14,161 nt of DNA from Isotricha intestinalis (taxonomy: Eukaryota; Ciliophora; Litostomatea; Vestibuliferida; Isotrichidae): NCBI GenBank assembly GCA_023807065.1, contig JAJJLU010004363.1, forward strand, positions 1 through 14,161. Direction: 5' to 3'. Shown in pieces: positions 8,847-14,161 of the stretch; within the stretch, counting starts at the first letter, position 1, and each line of letters starts with the position of its first letter. The notes below the pieces were generated by a model, which saw nothing but the letters and a program-made list of their open reading frames with translations, ran no database searches and was not told the DNA's origin. Position numbers and translations under genes: made by a program.

Positions 8847-9109
8847 AATTTTTTTACAAAAAATATAAGATTTTAATCTAAAAATAATTATATTATTTTT
8901 TATTAAAGAAGATAAGTTAAAAAATCTTTAAGTATATAAAATAAGAAATAAATGTTAAGTATTTTTAATAATTTAAATGAATACAATCAAAAAGTACATT
9001 TAAGTATTTTTTTCATTTTGAGAGTTATGCTTTCAAAAAATATCTCCTTATTTCTTTTCGATTAAAAATCATTTAATAAATTAAAAAAATGATTATTATT
9101 TAATTAAAA

Positions 9110-10291
9110 ATGAATATTCCTATAAAACCAATATTATATTTCTTAGTGGTCTTTTCAGGTTCTTCTTCTACAATAACTAATAAAATTATATTTTCAACAA
9201 TAAGTCTTGGAAAAAAATTCACTCATCCTTTACTTAATAATTTGATAATGTTTTTAGCTGAATCAACTGGAATAATCACATTTAATTTATTTTTCAAAGA
9301 AGAAGAAAAAAAAATTTTTGAACTTCCAGAAAATATAGGGAAAACACCGATTGAAACTTATATTCTTGCAATTCCTGCAATTTTAGATTTAATATCTTCA
9401 CTTTTTAATTCTTTAAGTTTAGATTTTCTGCCTGGAAGTTTAAGTAGAATGTTTCATGGATTTTCAATCATATTCACTTTTTTTCTTTCTATTTTTTTTC
9501 TAAACAATAAACACTCAATACATAATTGTATAGGGATAGTGATTATTATTATAGGAATATTTTTATTAGGTTTAAGTGAGTTTACTGATTCAAATAATTC
9601 AAAAAAAGAATCTTCTGAACATTTATTTTTTGGAATTTTTTTTAATATCATTTCAAATTTTTTTAGCTCTCTTCATGATATTTCCCAAGAATATTTTATT
9701 AAAAAACAGGTTTGTCATCCAATTAAATGTATTGGATTTGAAGGTTTTTATGGTTTTATTTTAACATTTATTTTCATTTTAATTTCAATTAATATAAAAT
9801 GTTCAAATAAAATCATAAGAGGGAAAAATATTGAAAGTTCTATTTCTGATATTCTTATAAATGAAGTTTGTATTGTTGATGAAAAAGGAAACTCTTTTAT
9901 TGAAAATGTTTCTTTCATTTGGAAACAAATTATAAATAATCAAAATATTTTTATTTATTATGTTTTTCTTTTCTTTATTTTAATTATGTTAAATTACTCT
10001 TATGTTGGTTTTATTCAAATATCAAATGCTATATCAAGAGTTGTTTTAACAAATATCACTTCTTTAATTGTTTGGATTTTCTTTTTAATTCCAATCCATA
10101 ATGGTAAAAGTTATCAAGAAAGATTTAAAATAATTCAATTTACTGGTTTTTTGGTTTTAGTTTTTGGTGTATTTTATTATAATGAATTGATTTTTAATAA
10201 AAATAAAGTTAGCGAAAATGAAATAGAAGAAAAAATTACTCAAAATTTAGGAAGTGAAGTTAATATCCCTATGAGTAGTATTAATTCTTAA
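9110..10291 (+). CDS. SLC35F6: SLC35F6-like drug/metabolite-superfamily membrane transporter
   Basis: The product is a 393-residue, ten-helix protein, close in length to animal SLC35F6. Membrane segments lie near residues 6-24, 41-61, 81-105, 109-131, 137-157, 171-190, 210-229, 279-302, 310-329 and 340-360. Family landmarks in order are: AIPAILDLISSLFNSLSL (animal proteins have a similar P..D..G). Then comes FLPGSLSRMFHGFSIIFT (animal proteins: SSFQMLRGAVIIFT). GIVIIIIGIFLLGLSE precedes a charged loop. SQEYFIKKQVCHPIKCIGFE is followed by GFYGF (animal proteins: EEKFVYKHNVHPLRAVGTEG). Near the end is ISNAISRVVLTNITSLIVW. A soluble loop of about 50 residues (230-278) separates helices 7 and 8, and the C-terminal 30 residues are hydrophilic. 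Animal SLC35F6 is reported on lysosomes and mitochondria and its substrate is not settled; SLC35 relatives carry nucleotide sugars. The orthology call rests on motif order and is strong, but the symbol is by similarity only. Confidence 0.88.
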   Translation: MNIPIKPILYFLVVFSGSSSTITNKIIFSTISLGKKFTHPLLNNLIMFLAESTGIITFNLFFKEEEKKIFELPENIGKTPIETYILAIPAILDLISSLFNSLSLDFLPGSLSRMFHGFSIIFTFFLSIFFLNNKHSIHNCIGIVIIIIGIFLLGLSEFTDSNNSKKESSEHLFFGIFFNIISNFFSSLHDISQEYFIKKQVCHPIKCIGFEGFYGFILTFIFILISINIKCSNKIIRGKNIESSISDILINEVCIVDEKGNSFIENVSFIWKQIINNQNIFIYYVFLFFILIMLNYSYVGFIQISNAISRVVLTNITSLIVWIFFLIPIHNGKSYQERFKIIQFTGFLVLVFGVFYYNELIFNKNKVSENEIEEKITQNLGSEVNIPMSSINS

Positions 10292-10962
10292 TTTATAAAA
10301 TTAGTTAAATTTTATTTAATTAATTCAAAAAATATATAGGTTAAAAAACAAAAAAATTATTCCATTATATTTCTAAAGAATATTTTTTTAAAAATGTTAT
10401 ATTATTTATCTTTTTCTTCATCTTTTTAATGGTTTTATGGCCTCAATCAATTATTTTCTTTTCATTTCTGTTTTATTAAAAATATCTTAGATATTTTGTA
10501 AAACAACTAAGATTTTCTTAGTAATTATTCTTTCTTGATATTAATATTTGGCACATTTATAATCTGATTAAAATAAGTTTTTAATTTTTTAAAAATTATT
10601 ATAGCCAACTATTTTATAATAATAATCATTTTATGTTTTCATTTACAATCTATAAATTTCTCTTTAAAATGTATATAAATTAATGTTTCAATTATTATAT
10701 AAGATATCTGTATATAAAAAATATATGAAAATATACGTGTTTTTAAAAAATAAAGTAAGATTATTAAATAGTCTAATAATACTATATATCAGAATATAGA
10801 TTATATCAAAAGGTATAATTTTTCTTCAATGAAATTTAGTTAATATTTTTGGATTTGAATAATTATTTTTAAATTATTTAAAAAACCCATTCCCTTTATT
10901 TTCTAATATATATATTATTTGTAAATTTTAAAAAATTTTGACTCTCTGAAGAAATAATATTA

Positions 10963-11265
10963 TTTTATTTCTGATAAATAACCTAAGATCTTCTTTTTTA
11001 TAATATTCTGTTGGTTTAAATAATCAAGAAATTTTTTCTCTCAAATTTTTTCAATCATTTTAACTCTTCTTTTCCATGTTCTTGATACAAGATAGGTTCT
11101 TTAATTTAAAACAAATATTTTTAGGAATTTTTTATTTAATTTTTGTTAAAGATTATAAATAAATAAGTTATTATCCACATAAAATAGATATAGTGAGAAC
11201 AAATTTTTATTTGTTATTGTTTGAATCTGTGTAAAATTTAATTGTTTTTTTTCATCCCTTTTTTT
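10963..11265 (-). pseudogene. Weak decayed coding block, family unknown
   Basis: On the minus strand 101 codons contain three stops: TAA at 11146-11148, TAA at 11101-11103 and TGA at 11041-11043. Base composition would predict about ten. The peptide contains RDEKKQLNFTQIQTITNK, RTYLVSRTWKRRVKMIEKI and EKKFLDYLNQQNIIKKKILG, with Arg, Trp, Gln and Val unlike the surrounding noise. No start, no end and no recognised domain are visible. It may be an old pseudogene or a chance low-stop stretch. Confidence 0.22.
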
Positions 11266-11300
11266 CTATTACACAATAACTCTAGGATTGTTATATTAAT

Positions 11301-11318
11301 TATATATATATATATATT
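11301..11318. repeat. (TA)n microsatellite
   Basis: Nine uninterrupted TA dinucleotides lie between ATTAAT and TTATG. It is a simple repeat with no sign of function. Confidence 0.85.
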
Positions 11319-12294
11319 ATGAAGAAAAAGTGAACATTTTTAAATTATATATTTTATTATTTGTCTAAATGAGCTAAAAAAGATACCTATTTCTAAACTA
11401 AAATAAATTTATTTATTCAGAAAATAATTATTATGATTTGGAAATAATAGACATAGGAAATTATAAATTTATTTCTTTTTATTCCAAAAATGGTTTGTAA
11501 TTACAACATCTACTATTCTTTTATATAATTTTTAAATACATACTTTTTTTCATTAATAAATGTTTTATAAAGGAATTATTTCCATTTTATTTTGAAAAAA
11601 CCAATTTTTTTATTCATCAAAATTATTAATTAAATATTCGCTAATTTCTTTAATTAAAAATAAATAATGAATGTATTAACAATAGAAATATTTTATTAGA
11701 AAAAGAAAATAACATTAGAAGATATAAATAATATTAAATATCAAGCATTTTATTCTATAATCAATAAGAATAAAATATTATCACATATTTCAAACTTAAA
11801 GATATAAATAAGAATTTTAAAAAAAAAATTATATATTTTTTTTCAAAAGACCAGTAATATTCCTAATATCATTTTTTTCTATAATTTATTCACAATAAAA
11901 TTTAATTCTTTAAAAGAATTTGAGCTGCTATCACATATATAAAAATGATTTCTTTAAATAAATATTTTTGAAAAATAATAATTATAGAATTAAGAATAAT
12001 AAAAATCAAAGATATAAAAATATAACAAAGAGTTAATTTTATGAAAATGAAATGAATATTTTATTTTAAAAAATAAAAGATATATTAATCTTTTGTTGCT
12101 CAAATAAAGCGATTAATTCATTATTTTATTATAATAAAATTATTTAAATGAAAATTTATTTCTTGAATAGTTAAATAATTTTTTATTTTATAATTTTTCA
12201 TTCTCATGATAAATCATTAAGAATTTATTTATAAAAAAAATGATAAATGATTATCATATTTTTTCTATATAACGCATAAAAAAGTTTAAAAAAA

Positions 12295-13083
12295 ATGTTT
12301 GTCAAAAAATCTATAATTATAGCATTCCTTTTCTCAACTATATATTCTTTAAAAAATGTAACAATTAAAAAAAAAAGGAAAAAGTTTCATTATCTGATTC
12401 AGCATCAAAAGAAGTATTATTTATCATAGATGTACTTGAAGTTAATGTATCTGACTATATATTTTTCAGAATATATAAAAAAAAAGAAGAATTATCATAT
12501 ACATTTCAGTATTATCGTATATGTTCAAATTCTGAATTAGAATATATATAATTTAGCTGAAAAAGTTTCAATAGAACCAAATAAAGTAAGTGGAACAACT
12601 TTAAAATTCAAAATAAAAAAAGATAGATTCTTATCAATTATAGGAGTAATTATAACATCAGATAATTACATAACAGAAACAATACAATGAGAAAAAACTT
12701 CAGGGTGGGATGAAGAAAATACAATAGTTAAAATAGTGTTAATATTACTATGTATAATCATATTTTTAGGGATAGTAAAAGCAATTATTTGCAGTGTGTG
12801 AAGACAAAGAAAAAGAAATCGTGTTAATGTAGCTATGCAAATCCAAATGTATAATAATAATATGAATGCTGGTCAAATGTACTTACAACCAATGTATGCT
12901 CAAGATGCTCAAGGTGTTAATGTCCCTATTAGTCATGTTCAAGGATATTCATAATATAATCTACCTTATAATGATATCAATGGTAATATTATTAGCAATA
13001 TTAATGTGAATAATAGTCAACAGGTAGTGGAGAAAAATGTGAATGAAAATACTCCTATAGTCGAGGGAATTAAAAAAGTTTAG
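12295..13083 (+). pseudogene. Broken type I membrane protein (signal peptide, ectodomain, one TM, Gln/Asn-rich tail)
   Basis: About 263 codons of one ancestral protein can be followed. It starts MFVKKSIIIAFLFSTIYS, a good signal peptide. The frame shifts in an A-run near 12365-12376 and resumes as VSLSDSASKEVLFIIDVLEV. It shifts again in a TA-run at 12543-12550 and resumes as NLAEKVSIEPNKVSGTTLKF. A TGA at 12688-12690 follows. A single hydrophobic helix, KIVLILLCIIIFLGIVKAII (from about 12730), leads to another TGA at 12799-12801 and a basic stop-transfer RQRKRNR. The tail is rich in Gln, Asn, Tyr and Met (for example MNAGQMYLQPMYAQDAQG), has a TAA at 12952-12954, and ends at the TAG at 13081-13083. 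Base composition is clearly richer in G+C than the flanks. This architecture suits a surface receptor or adhesin with a short cytoplasmic tail, but I recognise no family. Five lesions make it non-functional under the standard code. Confidence 0.82.
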
Positions 13084-13298
13084 GGACACATATATGATTT
13101 TTTACAGATTTTTCCGTTTTTAAATAAATTTTATAAGATATTTCTTAAATATCATTAATTTTATATGATTTATATTATTTATAAATTAAGAAGATTTGTT
13201 GAAAAAAAGAATATTTTAGACTTTGAAATTTAAGGTTTTACAAGTATTTTCTGTTTATTTATTTTTTGAATGAGATTTTGAGAAAATAAATTACGATA

Positions 13299-13643
13299 TT
13301 CCACGTAATTATTACACCCCCCTAATTATTGCATCCCCATTTTTTGACCTAATTTCAAAAAATCAATTACTCATAATTATTGTACCCCTGTTTTTGGAAA
13401 AAAATTCAAATTTTCAATTACACATAATTATTGTACTCCCTCAATTTTTTATTTATACTACCATTTTAATATTAATAATTTTAATACGCAAAAAAGGAAC
13501 ATGGGTCATCAAAAAAAATGAAATTATAATTCTCGTAATTATTGTACCCCCTTTTTTAGGAAAAAAAATTCTAATGTTTAATACATGTAATTACTGCATC
13601 CCCTTCATTTTGGGCAGAGGATGGGCGCAATATTTACGTGGAA
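13299..13643. mobile_element. MITE-like element: 345 bp, imperfect terminal inverted repeats, TA on both flanks
   Basis: The left end TTCCACGTAATTATTACACC (from 13299) matches the reverse complement of the right end, TTCCACGTAAATATTGCGCC (reading back from 13643). The first 10 bases are identical, and 18 of the first 21 agree. A TA dinucleotide sits immediately outside each end (13297-13298 and 13644-13645), as expected for a target-site duplication made by Tc1/mariner-type transposases. There is no transposase, so it would be a non-autonomous element. Most of the interior consists of ~51-bp direct repeats, listed separately. A 102-codon frame crossing it from 13394 is only the translated repeat (IIIVLP and VIIVPP recur) and is not a gene. 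Because TA is very common here, the flank evidence is modest; the inverted termini are the stronger point. Confidence 0.6.
13306..13639 (+). repeat. Direct repeats TAATTATTGYACCCC at ~51-bp spacing
   Basis: Copies of a 15-16-base core, consensus TAATTATTGYACCCC, begin at 13306, 13323, 13374, 13425, 13536 and 13588. Successive distances are 17, 51, 51, 111 and 52, so the period is about 51, and a degenerate unit is likely near 13476-13485 inside the 111 gap. Each core is followed by a T-run, then GG or GACC and an A-run. An inverted copy at the right end (13623-13639) forms part of the terminal inverted repeat. C-runs of four to six on one strand are otherwise almost absent from the window. 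The array is not CRISPR: the spacers resemble each other and the repeats are short and imperfect. Confidence 0.75.
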
Positions 13644-13743
13644 TACAGTATATTATTTTTTCAATTAATAAAAATGCAGTTTATAAACAAAAGTTAAATT
13701 AATTATTCTATTTAATTAAAATTTTTTTTTTTTCTTTTTATTT

Positions 13744-13803
13744 TTGATATTATGTCAAATATCATTTACATTTAAAATAAAAATTAAAAGATCGAATCGA
13801 TCT
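13744..13803. promoter_or_regulatory. Two adjacent palindromes upstream of the 13939 frame
   Basis: AGATCGA-A-TCGATCT at 13789-13803 is a perfect 7+1+7 palindrome containing CG dinucleotides, which are rare here. Some 40 bases upstream, TGATATT and AATATCA form another inverted repeat. They lie 135-195 bases before the broken frame at 13939 and could be protein-binding sites, but no consensus is recognised. Confidence 0.25.
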
Positions 13804-13938
13804 ATATTATTTCATTTTCGTGTTAAAAATAATTTTCAGTATGAACATAAAATATTAATAATAATATTAATTTAATCATATAATTACTTATATTTTAATA
13901 GATAATTCTTTCAAGTCACAAACAAAAAGGAGAGATAT

Positions 13939-14161
13939 ATGACAAAAAAGGACTTCATTAAGAATTATAAAGTAAAAAGAATATAATCAGAGGAATTATG
14001 ATTAATGATTCTTTTTTATAAAAATTATGATGATTTTTTACATTAATTTGTTGATAATGAATTATTAATAAAATTAAATATTCCGAAGAAAAAATATCTC
14101 AACCTGATATTTCTTCTGAAAATATATTTAATGATGGTTTAAGAGAAGCAAGATTTATTTT
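13939..14161 (+). pseudogene. Broken coding region, runs off right edge
   Basis: From the ATG at 13939 a coding-like frame reads MTKKDFIKNYKVKRI, TAA (13984-13986), SEEL, TGA (13999-14001), LMILFYKNYDDFLH, TAA (14044-14046), FVDNELLIKLN. Near 14071-14081 it shifts by one base and continues as YSEEKISQPDISSENIFNDG, then LREARFI, to the window edge with no further stop. The right-hand 80 bases are richer in Glu, Ser, Asp and Gly codons than noise would be. Three stops plus a frameshift indicate decay. Alternatively only the right part is a real exon and the left part is leader. I recognise no family. Confidence 0.45.

Larger units (their letters stand above)
10292..12294. other. Gene-poor AT-rich region, about 2 kb
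   Basis: No intact gene is supported. There are small palindromes at 10480-10520 (AAAATATC-TTA-GATATTTT and CTAAG-ATTTT-CTTAG), a (TA)n tract at 11301-11318, and a weak minus-strand coding-like block at 10963-11265, listed separately. Reading that same minus-strand frame on to 10321 gives more Lys/Ile/Phe-rich peptide with a stop about every 15 codons, which I take as noise. I found no RNA gene. Confidence 0.45.

Noticed and set aside
9454..9764. Short frames on both strands inside the transporter gene
   Set aside because: They are shadows of the SLC35F6-like coding sequence.
10845..10870. Minus-strand ATTCAAATCC resembling a tRNA B box
   Set aside because: There is no T-stem pairing, no A box at the right distance and no acceptor stem.
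10321..11340. A 340-codon minus-strand frame if all stops are ignored
   Set aside because: It has about 23 stops, only slightly below composition expectation, and mostly Lys/Ile/Phe/Tyr peptide. Only the 10963-11265 part is worth noting.
13306..13600. CRISPR-like spaced repeats
   Set aside because: The cores are short and imperfect, the intervening sequences are related to each other, and the genome is eukaryotic.
13394..13702. 102-codon plus-strand frame
   Set aside because: It is the translation of the repeat array; IIIVLP and VIIVPP recur at the DNA repeat period, and the frame crosses the right inverted terminus.

Overview
The window is extremely AT-rich (roughly 80-85% A+T by eye) and looks like nuclear DNA of a microbial eukaryote. 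The evidence is eukaryotic gene families (an ABCA-type ABC transporter, an SLC35F6-like carrier, a WD40 propeller protein), widely spaced genes on both strands, no Shine-Dalgarno sites or operons, and a decayed BspA-like leucine-rich-repeat gene of the type expanded in Entamoeba, trichomonads and related anaerobic protists. The large intact genes have no introns. They use CAA for glutamine and contain no in-frame TAA, TAG or TGA, so the standard genetic code applies. I cannot fix the species from sequence alone.

Layout from left to right. Positions 1-1509 (minus) hold the N-terminal 503 codons of an ABCA transporter that runs off the left edge. About 1.1 kb of AT-rich spacer follows. At 2655-3210 (plus) lies a BspA-like LRR pseudogene. 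At 3786-4208 (plus) is a small basic hypothetical protein followed by a perfect 14-bp hairpin. At 4475-4711 (plus) is a possible decayed relative of it. At 4777-4938 there is an isolated island of much higher GC, either an ncRNA or a tiny ORF. At 5530-6387 (minus) is a 285-residue Asn/Lys-rich protein with a double KEN motif. About 1.5 kb of spacer follows, with one coding-like remnant. At 7905-8846 (plus) is the WD40 protein and at 9110-10291 (plus) the SLC35F6-like transporter. About 2 kb of gene-poor DNA follows. At 12295-13083 (plus) is a pseudogene for a type I membrane protein. At 13299-13643 is a short TA-flanked inverted-repeat element built largely from ~51-bp direct repeats. From 13939 to the right edge is another broken coding region.

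The intact genes do not form an obvious pathway. Two encode membrane transporters, one a propeller scaffold, and two are low-complexity, probably nuclear proteins. The main theme is gene decay: at least two and probably three genes carry frameshifts at homopolymer or dinucleotide runs plus in-frame stops. I found no tRNA, rRNA, CRISPR, phage or bacterial mobile-element signature. I found no convincing undescribed system. The items most worth checking are the GC island at 4777-4938, the 345-bp repeat element, and the family of the membrane-protein pseudogene.
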